From: Escarpia spicata
Lineage: Eukaryota; Annelida; Polychaeta; Sabellida; Siboglinidae
Length of the DNA: 64,000 bases
Assembly (NCBI GenBank): GCA_963995525.1
Contig: OZ023206.1
Location: 74,302,372-74,366,371, forward strand
Direction: 5' to 3'
The notes under the pieces were generated by a model that did no database searches, was not told the origin of the DNA, and saw only the letters and a list, made by a program, of their open reading frames with translations. Of the stretch, positions 32,531 through 45,202 are shown one piece after another; within the stretch, counting starts at the first letter, position 1, and each line of letters starts with the position of its first letter. A program made the position numbers and the translations under genes.

Positions 32531-35500
32531 CATTAAATAAAATATAGTAATGTTGTGTGTTGTGTTATAACAAGTTTACTCACAGTAGTAATACTTAATA
32601 GCTAGTTACGAAATAATTTTAGTTCCCTGCTTCGATGCTTCAATTATTGCTCAACGTGCAGTTACGTGCGCAACGAAAACTATTAAAAGTGCGGTATAAA
32701 TAATACAAAATATTTTTTAATAATCCTAATAGTAATATATAAAGACGACCGCTGTCACGTTTACTAGACGTAGTGGCTGCAACATATATGGGTAAGTTCA
32801 CGAGGTAGAAAACCAGTCAGTGTGTGACATCCTTGTGAAAAATTCAAACTGACTTTTTCAAATGCAATGACGCCAATGTTTCTTTCCTGCTATGTGGTGT
32901 AGAAACGTACAATGTAATTAATTAGACACAAGGATATAATGATGCAACTATATATATTTATTTTCAACATGGAAATGAATTAACAGCACTGGCAGAACGT
33001 CAGTTGTGGGTGTAACCAACTAAAGGCAATTTTTCATTCTAACATATGGCTGCATGCTTTGAGTTCGAGAGAATATCATACCTTTTTCATTAATCCTACT
33101 TAAATACAGGTTTAAAAAGAGGCGTTGGCCATTACGCTGTCACTTGACAAAAAAAGTAAGAAAATGTACTGTGATAGAATAGTCAATAATGACTGTGATC
33201 ACTATTCGGAAGGAAGGAATACCCAGACAGAGATATCTCAACTTTGCTGAGTAATTATCCAGACTATCAATAATTGTCCAAATGCTCATTTTTTTATTGA
33301 CAGTATAATATTATATTACTATTTATTTATTAGCCATACTATTGTGTTCTTTTCCATTTACTTCAGCTTGATAAGTTGATGTAATTGCTGCATGATGGCT
33401 AAAAGCAAGCTTTCTCCAGGCTGCACAACAATGAAATCTGTAACAGTGGTACAGTGTTTGTGTGTACGTATTCAGAATTATTGAAATATTATTATATCAT
33501 ATAATGTATACTGTACATTTGTAAGGTTTCAGGGCAAAGCGCGATATATCGAAACTCAATTATACGCTTCATCGTTATAGTGTAAATGAAAACTTTGATA
33601 TAATATTGGAATGTCTTAATAATACAAAATCGTGATGATTAATATCAAGAGCCAAACTGTTTTTCTTACAGTTAAAACATCTGCTGTCTCAATTCCCCTT
33701 AAATTTGACCATCTTTACAACGTTTGTTGACATGCCGTATGATAAGGCCAAACACAACAGGTAGACTGGATTATTTTTTTATTTGTGGAAATTGTGCAAT
33801 TTTGTCTGCCCAAAATATGGAATGGATCATACTGGGTAAACATATATTGACTTTTGTTCAGGCCAAACCCCTGTTTCCATGGTAACAAATAAATTGACCA
33901 CCATTTTGAGCCATCATTTGCACATTTGGAGACACTGCCATTCTTTTTGGAGCACATATATAATTATTATTCTTTAATATCCATGTCCTATATACATTCT
34001 ATTGTGAGATGATCATATCATTTTTTGTATGTTTTATTTTTAAATAATGTTTTGGTAAATTGCCCAAAAAATCTTGTTTTTTGTAACAAATATGTTTATC
34101 GCTTTCAAACTATTGATGATTTTAAAATTGTCTGATCACTTCACACAGATGTGTCTGCTGAATGCAACATTGAAAACCTTATTTGTATATAGCATAATTA
34201 CTTCCAGAGATATCCCATTTCCAAATCCAGAAAATTGAGAATTGTTTTGATCAAACTGGCTTGTTATGAACACATGGATTATTAAAAAGGTAGGTCATCA
34301 ATAAATTCATATTATTTACTGTAAATTAACTATCAATCTATTCTAGCATTTTTGTATACAATATATTTAAGGTTCTTGTGATGGCTTCTGCAACAGTTAA
34401 TTTTGTTATTCATAGCTAGAACATTTGCAAGTTTTGGTATGGATGTGTATTGTATAAAGCAAAAACTTCAAAAGTCCATTATTTTATTTGTGATATAATC
34501 ATCAAAATTAGCTCCAAATGTGAAAGGCTTAATATTAATAGACAACCACAATTTGAAACTGCCTCTTATTTTTTAATCTACATTCAAATATTCCATTACC
34601 ATGGTAGTGTGATTTTTTTCTGAAATGTCATCACATCTATATCATAGTTTGATTGCAGTTTGTGTGTGCTTTCTGAAAACATACTTTTGCATATATATGT
34701 GTGTACATTTAAATTATATGGCATGTTCTTGATTTGTACATGGCATATGAGTTAAACATGCTGACTATATATATATATAAGATTATAACATTACTTAATT
34801 AATTGTGTTGATTAGTAAATTTAATCAACTTGTAGCAGGAAGCTCCATGGACCGAGACGGGTACTATTTGAAATTTGACAGGTACAATTTTAAATTTCAC
34901 GCATTTACCCAAAATAATTGGTTGTATGTGTTTGATGTGTATAGTACTATACAATATATATATAATAACTTATTTGTAACACAAATTGGAGTTGGTTGCA
35001 AAAAAATGTAATGTTTTCAAGGATAAAACCTTTTTTATACGTTTCCGAGTATATCTTCCCACTTCTGGGCAGATACCAGAAGAAGTCCTTTGAAGTCGCC
35101 TTCAATATGCTCTCGTTCAAAGCTATCGAATGTAAACAAAGGTCACGGAAGGTGTGAACACGGATCACACCTTCAGTAGTTAGTTGTGCTAGGACATTCT
35201 GAGGTTGGTATGATGTATTATCTTTGTATGTGTCCACGTCGATCATCATGCCCTGTGAGTTGTAGTTGTAACTTAAATGTAAGACTGCATTTCCTGTTTG
35301 CGATAACTTTCTATTTTGCCTCGTTAAGCCGTGTTGGGCGATATTAATCAACACATATTTTTATATAATGCAGTAAGAACAAGATTTGTATGAAACCTGT
35401 CTGGTACGTAGCTTTCATGTGAATTGCATTTAGATGGTAATGATGGTGCGAACATTGTGTTCGCTGTTAATCGCTAGATTATGTCATTATTTTGGCCAGT

Positions 35501-36079
35501 GTTCTATATTATTAGTGGCTGTAATCCACAGTAGATTGGATGTATATATTGTGTCATTCTTGCTTAATCTCAGATTACCTGTTTGTATATAATTATGTAT
35601 ATATAGCGCTTTAGCTGGTTTATTCCAAGATACAATGCATGTGCGAGACACTAAGATGTTGTTTATAATCACTAAAGTATAATCAATAATTATGTTGTAT
35701 GTCAATTGACTGACAGCCATGTAATATGTATTTTGTATATTATATGCAGGTTAATTGTGGCTCGGCTGACAGGAGAGTAGGGCTATCCTGCCGAGTACCG
35801 GTTGCATGTTGACGGTGGTTCTATGGTTTTAGTGGTTGCATTTGCATGTGCAAAAAAATTAAGACCGGCATACCATTAAATTGTTGTTAATTTACCTTCA
35901 GTATGTTTTCAGTTCTATTTGTGCTCAAAAGTGACAACTTTATTTGTATGGTATTCTAAATGTTAACGTCAATGGTATTTTAATTGCATCATTTTGTGGT
36001 ATATATCCCTTTTTACTGGTGTGTTTTTGCAATATATGAAGTACCAATGGGCTATTTAACTGCCGTTCAGTAGTGCATG
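32531..36079. other. Interior of the transposon, no gene recognised
   Basis: AT-rich (many TTATAT/AATTT tracts). The longest frame (34947-35354, minus, 135 codons) has no recognisable domain. No DDE or hAT transposase signature was seen on either strand. Confidence 0.45.
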
Positions 36080-36550
36080 CACTACATTGAGTAATAATCA
36101 GTGGTATTCAAAAGTGTATATAAGGTTGAATTTGTTATTTAAAATACGTTGCTCAATGGTTTTTTGAATGGTTTTCAACAATATGCTTCAGTGGTATACC
36201 ATTCGGGGTAATCCAATGGTATTCTGAATGGTATACCATAGAACGGAATAATAAATTAAAATTATACTGGCAAATACCATTGAAAACCATTCAGAATCCC
36301 ATTCAATGATATTTTGAATGGTATTCTGAATGATCGTCAGAGGTATACCATTCAATGATATACCACTGATGACCGTTCAATACCATTGGATTAAATACCA
36401 TTTAAATACCATTGGCCATAAGACCCCCTAATACCATTGAAGACCATTCAGAATATAAATGAACAGTACAGAAAGGGTTAATTACAAGTACCATTCAAAT
36501 ACCATTGGCCATAATACTACGTAATATCATTCAATGGTATTTGAATGGTG
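36080..36550. repeat. Right subterminal palindromic ATACCATT repeats
   Basis: Dense copies of ATTGAATGGTAT, ACCATTCAAATACCATT and AATACCATTGAAGACCATTC in both orientations, mirroring those at the left end and able to fold on themselves. Confidence 0.75.
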
Positions 36551-36566
36551 TTCTTTTTGTAAGGGT

Positions 36567-37170
36567 TGACAGCTGCACAACTTCGATTACGTCCGAGTAC
36601 TGTTGACCCTTTGCACATGTATTCAATGCAGTGCAAACAGTGTACTGTGCCTTTTATACGTTCAAGTTCACTGTTATGAATGGAAATTACAAATTTACTC
36701 AGTAATTTCATTAAATGTAGTACGACATATTATACAGTCTAGTACCAACCGCGTGAAAACAGGGTCTATATTACAACAATCGTAAAACAAATATTTTTCA
36801 AATGGATGGCTACAATGCACTTGCCAAATTGATAACTAAAAGTTATGGTTTTTTTCTTTGTAAAACTTAGATTCTATAGTTTATATAGAATTTGAGTGCG
36901 TTTAAATGGTGTTTAGATAATTAACAATAGATGAATATTTTGTAATTTTACTTACGAATATTAAATGGTCAGATCCTAAAAAAACATGACGGTTACAAAG
37001 GATCGCTCCCTTGGTTATTAATAAGTGAATACGTCTCAAGGTATAATAAAACGACATAAATGAATAACATGCAGCAATTGAAAAAAGCCTCAAAAGCCTA
37101 CCGAGCTGAACTTATCAACATTTACTGAGGATAATCAGAGTCTAGCTACGTGCGGCAGTATTTTTCAGCG
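36567..37170 (+). repeat. Dispersed repeat D, copy 2, right part
   Basis: Resumes at TTGACAGCTGCACAACTTCG and follows copy 1 (25004-25545) to GCGGCAGTATTTTTCAG. Confidence 0.85.
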
Positions 37171-37442
37171 GTATGATTTTTGGTACACCTCCTCTGGGGG
37201 AAATTAAACCTTATGGTTGGGAGGGCGCCCTGTGGTAGCTCCACCTTGAGGAGTCTGGTTATATTAGTCGACACAAATGGTGGCGCCACGTTGCGTAGAA
37301 TTTTATTTAAAACACAAAAAACCACAGTGTCATCCAGGCCTGGCGTTAACACTGTCTGTCAGTCAGTCAGTGTCACTCAGAGTCGGAGGCACTACTGTCA
37401 TCACAGTCGGTGTCACTGCTGTCAGTGGAACTACTACAGTCG

Positions 37443-37525
37443 GGCCTTGGCCTAAGCGGCTGAGTGTCTGGCCTCCGGGCTCCACCAGCACTCCACAGCT
37501 CGATTGCCTCCTTCGGTTCAAATGT
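37443..37525 (+). repeat. tRNA-like SINE head
   Basis: A-box-like TGGCCTAAGCGG and B-box-like CGGTTCAAAT, with an anticodon-arm-like CTGGCCTCCGGGCTCCACCAG between them. The acceptor and T stems do not pair well, so I read it as tRNA-derived rather than as a tRNA gene. It lies where the zinc-finger exon on the other strand breaks off. Confidence 0.3.
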
Positions 37526-37545
37526 AGCGATGTCTGGTGAACTCA

Positions 37546-37824
37546 GCGTAGCGAGTCTGGACGAAAGTTGTCCGTGCCAGTCAAGAACGCATTCTTACCA
37601 CGGACACCAGTTACGTTGTGTGTCCTGCACACTTTGCAAAATATAAAATCGTTGTCGTCATCGTAGGACAGCCAAGTGTGGTCTCGTTCCCAAACCTTCA
37701 AATAGCCACGCTGTCGTTTCTGCTGGTCGTACAGCGTGTCCCGTTCTCGCTTTTCCACCTTGCGTTTAACTTCTGGTTTTGCAACCCCAGTTAAATAACG
37801 AATCATCGTGCGTAAACGTAACAA
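37546..37824 (-). pseudogene. hAT / ZNF862-type N-terminal zinc finger (TTF/BED-like)
   Basis: Minus-strand frame of 93 codons: basic start (KRKVEKRERDTLYDQQKRQR) then WERDHTWLSYDDDNDFIFCK VCRTHNV...GKNAFLTGTDNFRPDSL. The W...W-L-x-Y...F-C-x-x-C-R...F..GT.NFR pattern is the zinc-binding start of hAT transposases and of ZNF862-like domesticated relatives. The histidine half expected after NFRxxxL is missing: the frame stops at once, next to the SINE-like head. No RNase-H-like transposase core follows. Probably a transposon fragment. Confidence 0.6.
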
Positions 37825-39120
37825 ACTAATTAGTAATGAATTAACAAAATAATTGATGTAGAACTGAAGATGTGAACCGTATTCGAAATCCGCGCATTTG
37901 AAAATAGATTAGAAAATAGACGCGAAAATGGACGCCAATTGCGCTCATTAGCCGGTACCCCTCTACATGATACGCTAAGCCAAACAAAACGGTCGTTTCA
38001 GATTTCTATTTCACACAACAACCAATCAAAAGTACCGTTTCACTGTCGATTCACATTAGGTAAAGATTTACTTTGTCAATTGTACGGTTGGTGGCGCCAC
38101 GCAACACGCTGATTTTTACTAGACAGCCGGACTAGTTGGTAGGCCGGGTTTACTAGTCCGCCGTAATCTTTACTAGTGTACGGACTAGCGGACTAGTGGG
38201 TAGTTCTACCCCTGGACTAACACGTATAATTTAGAAGTAGTGTTGGTAAATGTATGAAAGATATGTTACTATCGCTAATCTGTACATGGCAACCCATCAC
38301 ATTACCCGAATCTGTTAGTTGAGTGAGTTGTTGGCGTTACTATTATTTTAATTTGAGCGATAAACGGGTAATTCAATTTCAACCTGAGATCCAGTTGCAC
38401 ACTCACATATGCGCCGCGTATTTAGTTGGTAAGTAATAAGTATGTGTTTTACTTGTACCATCATAATAAAACACATTCAAAAATAGTTGTAATGAATATG
38501 ATGTTTTGTAAAAATCTTAAAAAAACTTCCTGGCCTGAGGCTGGGTTAAATTCTTAAAGTTGTTCAATAATTTCGATTTTTGTGCTCCTCACGTGTCAGA
38601 CTAATTTCACGAAACGTAAACTTATCAAGTATTCATTATTGATATACTGGTTCATTTGTACGTATGCTTTACTTCGTTTTTGTGAAATGAACAGACAAAC
38701 AATAAAATTATTTTTGGTTAGTCCTAACCGAATATCAAGACATATCTGAACTTGGATGTGGTCTGAGATAGACCTCTCGTGTAATAGTCACGTGAACGGG
38801 AATATGCGGCGACATCGGCCTTTGACCCCATCTTTCGGTGCCTGGATTCAGTCAACATTGCATATGCACGAGTCGCCATCCATTTATTGTACAAGTGAAT
38901 GCTCGATAATTGTATCTGCGATGAAGGGACGCCCACGGATATATGTCACCGACTCGGCTAAAAAGAGGGTGAGAGCGGAAAGACAAAGAGAGTATCCGCG
39001 TACAAAGGTGTATATTGGAAAGGTTATCGATTTGTGAAACCGAACGAAAGAAACGGCTGGCATGAAAAGTGATGCAGCATTCGCCAAGTTTCTTCTGGAC
39101 AGGTTAGTAATATTGAATTT
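37825..39120. other. No gene recognised; ACTAGT palindrome cluster at 38115-38205
   Basis: GGACTAGTTGG, TTTACTAGTCCG, TTTACTAGTGTACGGACTAG and CGGACTAGTGGG are clustered within 90 bp, giving several overlapping hairpins. Otherwise short frames only; a 93-codon frame at 38756-39037 has no recognised similarity. Confidence 0.45.
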
Positions 39121-39129
39121 ATCAGCAAG

Positions 39130-39132
<3 letters not shown>

Positions 39133-39222
<90 letters not shown>

Positions 39223-39231
39223 CACACACAC
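39133..39231. repeat. (CA)n microsatellite
   Basis: About 45 CA dinucleotides. The Cys/Val and His/Thr open frames over it are artefacts. Confidence 0.95.
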
Positions 39232-39295
39232 GACTATGTGTTCAATAGATGGAACAGCCAAAATAAAGCTGTCATCGTCTGCCATCTTAATTCTA

Positions 39296-39600
39296 TCTTC
39301 GATCGACGTTCCGCGACGTTCCATTGCACATGAATATACATTATTTTAGATATTATGACTTTATATTGATGGACATGTTATATTACATTAATACTTAACT
39401 ATGTGCGATGTATTAGTATCATGCGAAGCACGCACCGAATGGTAGATGAACTTAAAAATCCGCTCTATCGACGTTCCGCAACGTTTCATCGACGTTCCAT
39501 CGCAAATTAATATACAGTAATGTAGATATTATGCCTTCATATTTAAGGACATGTCCTATTATATCAATATATAGCTATGTATAATTTACATACTACAACT
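39296..39600. repeat. Imperfect tandem duplication, about 170-bp unit
   Basis: ATCGACGTTCCGCGACGTTC followed by TATACATTA..TAGATATTATG..TTATA..GGACATGT at 39301-39420 recurs as ATCGACGTTCCGCAACGTTT with TATACAGTAATGTAGATATT at 39468-39600. Confidence 0.6.
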
Positions 39601-40479
39601 GTAGCGCCCATTGGACATTCACACTTTACCCTCAATGACTCACTGACATTGGCTGGACATTTGAGACTAATAAAATAATCGAATGCCTAAAATAATTGCG
39701 TGGACCTAATTATAAGTACTTGCTTTCTTGGATGTCAGTTGAAACTTGAGTTACTGGCTGCTTGTAGTGTGCACTTTGATCATCAAAGCTAGATACATTT
39801 ACTGACAGCAGATCAGTGACAATCACCTCAGGAATCACATAATACCTAGTAAAACACAGCTACCAACTGAACTTTACCAATGCCTACTCAATAGCAGTAT
39901 GTTACTATGAGTTTGACTAACATGTTTTGTATGATATAAATATATCTTTACTTGCCTTCAGTAATGTAGGATACAAAATAACACTTCTTTACTGTTTTAC
40001 AATGTGTGATGTACGACATTGAATGCTGATTGTAATAAAATATAAATTTAATAATCTTGTATTATGTAAATTTAAAGAATAGTAATAATTTATGATTTCT
40101 GTAGAGAATGCTAAACATTTATATGTATATTGTGGCCGTAATAGTCTATATATGTTACCAGGGGGTAAACGCCCAAAACTGCATGTATAGTATACATATA
40201 AAGAAAAGTTTATAAGTTACATCTCTGAAAAATGTGGAATATGTGTACACATTGATAGAGATTTTCTAGGCCTCTATGCTAACCTTAGTTTGATAGGGAG
40301 CAAGAAAACAAGTACACCGGGTGCATGAACATAGGAGGAACATTTATTTTATTATTTCTGAAAGTTAGTTAAATAGCCTGGATATATTTTGATGTGTTAT
40401 ACTACGCTGTCCATTTTGAGGGGTAGTAGTACTATTAAACAATGTCAAATTTAACAAATTTTGGCCATTCCACTTTATG
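39601..40479. other. No recognisable gene
   Basis: AT-rich, short frames only. Confidence 0.5.
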
Positions 40480-40940
40480 CCTTCACTCGAGTTTCACCAC
40501 GAATATATGCAAATGACGTCCACACCAATCCAGCCACCATAGACAACAACCGCTGCATTGGCTCTATCGAGTATCAGTGGTCGCAGTAAAACCAGCTCGC
40601 TGTCAGGTATTCAGTCTGTTCCCGAGGCTGGGTGCAGCTCTGAACTATTACAACCAATGTAAGTTTAAGAAATGGTATTAACGTACTGTTATGTTCTGGT
40701 TTGACCAGTCTAATGTGTGTGCAATTATTCCATCATTATATGATAGGGTGGTTGTCAAACTGTCAACTACATAGCACATTTCATTTGCAGTTCATTTTTT
40801 TCAACTTAATATTCTTTATATTTAATTTGGAATGTTTGTATTGCAAACATAAATGTGTATATACAATGCAAGTAAATATACGTGACACAATATATCCAAG
40901 CCTCAATGATTGTCATTTCATAATTATTATGCTTATGCTG
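40480..40940 (+). repeat. Partial divergent copy of the 3.4 kb unit (copy 4)
   Basis: Carries the exon-like block ALALSSISGRSKTSSLSGIQ then SVPEAGCSS (40551-40640), followed by TTTCATTTGCAGTTCATTTT, TTTAATTTGGAATGTTTGTA and GTAAATATACGTGACACAAT, all in the order found in copies L, R and 3 but more diverged. Lies about 1.2 kb before copy 3 in the same orientation, so an older tandem duplication. Confidence 0.65.
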
Positions 40941-41454
40941 GGGCACTGATCTGCTAAAGGCTGCAACTGCTTCAATGTTAATGTTACGTCACATAACATT
41001 TTATCTCTATAATCACCTGCTGGCTTGCACAGCACAAGATGCTTATGGTCAGTTACTCATTTGTATCTTTGAATGTATATTTAGTGTGTGTGTGTTCAGA
41101 AATCAAAATAACTTAATTTTGTTTAAACATACAATGTGTGGAATTATTTTAATAATACGTAAGGTTAGGGAGACTCTTAATAAGACATAATATAGTATAC
41201 TAAACAGTTTTGCAATTTTTTACTGATATACATAATATGATATAATGTCGCTAGTACTATCAGTGAAAAAATACAAAACTGTTTATAGACTTTTTATTTT
41301 TTGAATAAAATTACTTTGTGACTTTATTTCCTGTGACCTTCTTTCCAGCCCACCTATGTTCTACCTGCACTTACAGGTAGTTAGTTAATTATGCTGGCAA
41401 TTGGATGGTGCACAATCCAAATTGTTTCACATTGTTGGCTATGACACTTGTAAA
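40941..41454. other. No recognisable gene
   Basis: AT-rich sequence between partial copy 4 and copy 3. Confidence 0.5.
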
Positions 41455-41817
41455 TTGTCTATTTGTTTGTTATATATACTACAATTTTATAATATATACA
41501 GTAATAACTTTGCCACTCTCATATCATTTATTGTAAGTTTTTGACAACTGGGCAAATGACCTTTTCACACTTGAGTGCTGGGCAAATGACCATTGGGCAA
41601 ATTATCGTGCAAAATAATTTTACCTATTAATGAAATTAAAACGTTTACAAGTTACACACCACATGTACACACACACATATATATTTACATATATATTAAT
41701 ATATACATACATATATAATATTTTATATATTTACGTGTAGTAGTGCTGTCAAACCATGTTCACCTTCACAAATAATCTGACTCATTCCATATTCCAATTC
41801 ATGACTTTGTTTGACAG

Positions 41818-41970
41818 CTTCAACACAAAGGTGCGAATTACCTCGACACCACTGCAGCCATCACATATGACAAGATCTGTGGTGGCTCTATCGAGCATCA
41901 GTGGTCGTAGCAAAGGCAGCTCACTGTCAGGTGTCCAGTCACTTCCTGAGGCTGGATGCAGCTCAGGACA
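41818..41970 (+). pseudogene. Exon-like block with acceptor and GTAAGT donor
   Basis: Preceded by TTGTTTGACAG and followed by GTAAGT. Open throughout: TKVRITSTPLQPSHMTRSVV then ALSSISGRSKGSSLSGVQSL, PEAGCSSG. The Ser/Gly-rich peptide is shared with copy 4 (40551-40640), where changes keep it similar (SKTSSLSGIQSVPEAGCSS), hinting at past coding constraint. Donor lost in copies L (GTTAGA) and R (TTTAGA). I do not recognise the peptide; by strand and order it could be an upstream exon of the gene A copy in the same unit. Confidence 0.4.
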
Positions 41971-43656
41971 GTAAGTAAACGTAAGTATTAATTGCTGCTG
42001 ATATGCAAACGTTATATATATACATAAATCATAGCATAACATTTGGAAGATATATATACAAACATATGTGTTTGGTTGTTTTTACAATTATGTTTTATTC
42101 TGACAAATCTTCTTTTATTCAATCTTATTTGGGTACACTTATACCATTCTTGAAAATGTTTCAACAGCACCTCCCCCCGTCTTCCGATATCACCACTCCA
42201 GCAGAGTGGCTGAGATTATAGTTATAGCGGCTCAGTAGCGACAAAATTTAGACTACACCATTTAGTTCGGCCGCCGGTGGAGGTTTTTGTGCCCCCCAGA
42301 CTCGATTTCTGGATCCACTCCTGTATGTGATAGTTTTGGTTGTCTGCATTAGGAATTTGCAGTAATGGGTGTCCTAGTTAAATTGCATATTGTTGTTAGA
42401 AATGCATGTGAATTAAAGTAAAGACAATGTAAATTAAAAATGTTTTATTTAAACTATTTGATGAGATCATGACTACAAAATTATGAAAAGCACAATACAA
42501 CTACAGGTACAGACATTGCACTTGATGTGTATAATGTAAGAATTGTTAATATCACATACACATAAAATGCAAAGCAACAATAGAAACAAACATTAGGAAG
42601 AGGTAGACAAAATGTCAGGTACATATAACAAAAACCAGTTACTTTTATTACAATTCTTTGTTACAAAAAAACAACACTAGTACATGTGATATCAAATGCT
42701 AGTAGTATGTTTGCAACTCACAAAATTAGTGACTAAACAATTATGTGTATTTAATAACAAATAATTTTAATATTGAATGCCCATAAAATGTAAACCAATG
42801 AGAAACAATTACTTAGGAAGATGTTTAGTTCAACAAATTTAATATGCACATATCAAATAAAAATAACTATATTATGATTTTTTTGTTAAAGCATCAATAG
42901 GATATAAAATTCAAAAATGTTGTAGTTTGTGCAATGCTTGGTATGTTTACAACTTGCAAAAAATAGTGACTAGACTAGACAGGGTCATCACCATGTCACT
43001 GAGAATTACATGTACAATCGCTACATGCTAGATTGCTCCGGATTACTCAGCTGTATGAAGAGTACCGGCTACAGACGGTGGATATTTTTGTATGAATAAT
43101 CTTCGCATATTAATGTCAGTGTGGCTGAATTCTTCCCACATAAGTCAAGATGTTTTCCATTTAACAGGTCTGCCAGGGAGTAAAGTTTAAAGCGCTTGGA
43201 ATAACCCAAGGACTGGATACTACACCATATCAGAACTAAATTTACTCAAGTATTGCTTAATGATGATGCAAAATGAAAATTAATGTAAATTATTTGTGAA
43301 AATATAAAACAGTGATAAACAAAATAATAATTTAGAAAAATAATACTTGGCATGACAAATATATAACAGTCCTCGTGATACATAGAAAATGTAAACAAGT
43401 AAAATGCTGCTGTATGTGTACCAACAGATTGTTGTTGAAAACTTGAGCCTGTTGTATGTTGCAAGAACTCAGCCACTGACTGTCAGCAACACAAAGATAA
43501 TGAAACCCTACCACTGTAACAATTCTGGATAATTAATGTATTTGTTCATGGACACTGCTAAAAGTTATAGTTCAATTGAACACAAATACCTTGTATTATT
43601 GACATTTGATAAATGTGTAATCACATATAAAAATATAATACATGTCAGAGCCATCC

Positions 43657-43915
43657 TAATTGTCACTTTGTCACCGGTATAGGCAGATGCAGACGTACAG
43701 CAAAAAGTCAGGAAGCTGGTATGCAGTACCGTCAAAGACAGCGAGACATACAGTGATGTCATCGATATATAAACCGATGCAGTTCACCGAAGAATGCTTG
43801 ACACTGAACCTGTCTGACAGCATCGAAAGTTGTTGCCATATCTGCAGACCCTGGCACCCACCGTTCCATCACCAACTGCAGAGCTAGTCAGGCGTCACCA
43901 CATTCTTATGTCGAA
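43657..43915 (+). pseudogene. Gene A-like 3' exon in copy 3
   Basis: Reads RYRQMQTYSKKSGSWYAVPS in one frame, TYSDVIDI in the next, then LAPTVPSPTAELVRRH. Same C-terminal pattern as the gene A family (compare KQWVLRKTTHQQ and the P-rich end before SRF in 46906-47225). Broken by a frameshift and stops. Converges on 43930-44161. Confidence 0.6.
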
Positions 43916-43929
43916 CAACCTGCATTCTA

Positions 43930-44161
43930 CATTGGTTTCTGACCTGGAAGCCAGTGTACACCCCATCGGCACTGTGGAATTTGTCACGGATTCAACACGA
44001 CACAATTGGTATCACTCAGTGGACATTCATATGACAAACTGTTGATATGCAGCATGTTGCAAGGCTGTAGAATCTTGTCCGAGAGCCTGGACAAATACAA
44101 CTGCCCAGTATGCCATATTAACTTGGAGAGCTAGTGGTACTAAGCACACTAGTTCAGTCTC
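43930..44161 (-). pseudogene. P2X7-type C-terminal exon (gene B-like) in copy 3
   Basis: After an acceptor-like TTTTTAAAG the minus strand reads ETELVCLVPLALQVNMAYWA, then VVFVQALGQDSTALQHAAYQ and QFVI then stop. In a shifted frame it continues IRDKFHSADGVYTGFQV. Each piece fits the P2X7 C-terminal domain (VCL..., AYRQFxxW, IRDxFPSADGxYTGF). This is the clearest of the three repeat-borne copies. Frameshift and stop between AYQQF and IRDKF. Confidence 0.7.
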
Positions 44162-45202
44162 CTTTAAAAAGACATATTCAGTAAACAAAAACAGGCATGG
44201 AGTATTCATTGTCATAATCAGTGTATAATAATGTTTTATGTATGACCTGCAGCATTTCACAAGAAAAAGGCAGCAAGAAATGTTCTACTACAGCTGCATC
44301 TATACATGTTGATATCTTAGGAACAGTCAGCGTTTACCAGGGTTGTTCTGGGGAAGGGTGGCTTGATGCAGCATGCAGACATTAGTGGAATATGTAATTT
44401 TTCAAAACGGTGAACAATTTAAACTATTTGTCTATACTAGGTGTTCATTGTCATTACAAGAATTTAAAATTGTTCAATTTCATTACAGTGAGGCCTGATC
44501 TTGGTCAATATTATATACTGATTTGAATTCTGCTAATCACTAAAGCATCAGTAAAGCGCATTTACATTTTTTTTTCTTCAGTATACCAATTCATGTCCGT
44601 GTCTGCCATGTGTAACTACAATACATATTCATGTTTGACATTTTAAGGTTCTTCCTGAGGTTGAATGGTCAAGGCGAATGTTGGAAATGACAGAGTGAGG
44701 TGTTATTGTGATGCTAACAATATATTTTCCTTGTCAAGTATTCAAAGGTTCATAATACGTCTACCTTTCTTCAAGAATGATTAATTTATTTCATAAACTT
44801 ATTTCAGAGTCATCGTCATATGCTAAATACTGTTTAAAGTTGCTTTAATATCTCTGTGTTGATACACTTGTGGGTATATTATACAAGTGCAGAAGTCAAT
44901 CTAGTTTTCCATGCTCAAGATGTTATTATTAAAATGTGTATGAAAACAAACGTGGTATATTTAAATGTGCACATTAAAATGTGTTGATAACTTATACGTG
45001 GTTGATCGTTATAAATTTGAAATTACCTGGATTGATCAAATGTGGGTCTGTCGTAGACTATGTATCCTCCATGTGTCTGCCTGGCTTACTATTTCAAACT
45101 ATTCATATTTTTAACGTCAGTGGTTTACTAGTAAAAAAACATTTGAACACACCGTCTATCGAATTACATGAATCGCGCCATTTTGAACAGAAAATGATGT
45201 AG

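Larger units (their letters stand above)
31734..36566. mobile_element. 4.8 kb non-autonomous TIR transposon nested in repeat D
   Basis: Left end CCCTTACAAAAAAGAGCC (31734-31751); right end, reverse-complemented, CCCTTACAAAAAGAACACC. The flanking repeat D is continuous with copy 1 when the element is removed. Flanks are TTA on the left and TTG on the right, and the sister copy reads CATTGACAG there, so the target duplication is probably 3 bp (TTG/TTA), which would fit PIF/Harbinger-like targeting. Both subterminal regions are full of ATACCATT/AATGGTAT repeats. No frame longer than about 135 codons and no transposase motif was seen, so it would need help from a related element. Confidence 0.75.
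41455..45089 (+). repeat. 3.4-3.6 kb repeat unit, copy 3 (most complete)
   Basis: Begins near TTGTTTGTTATATATACTAC and TTTGCCACTCTCATAT (matching copy L inner end) and ends with the outer tail TGTGTCTGCCTGGC (matching copy R to 8090). Contains the exon-like block (41818-41970), a ~160 bp insertion relative to the other copies around 42440-42620, a gene-A-like exon (plus) and a gene-B-like exon (minus). The better preserved A/B gene pair lies directly downstream. Confidence 0.85.

Noticed and set aside
37443..37525. Functional tRNA gene
   Set aside because: A- and B-box-like motifs exist but the acceptor and T stems do not pair; better read as a SINE head.
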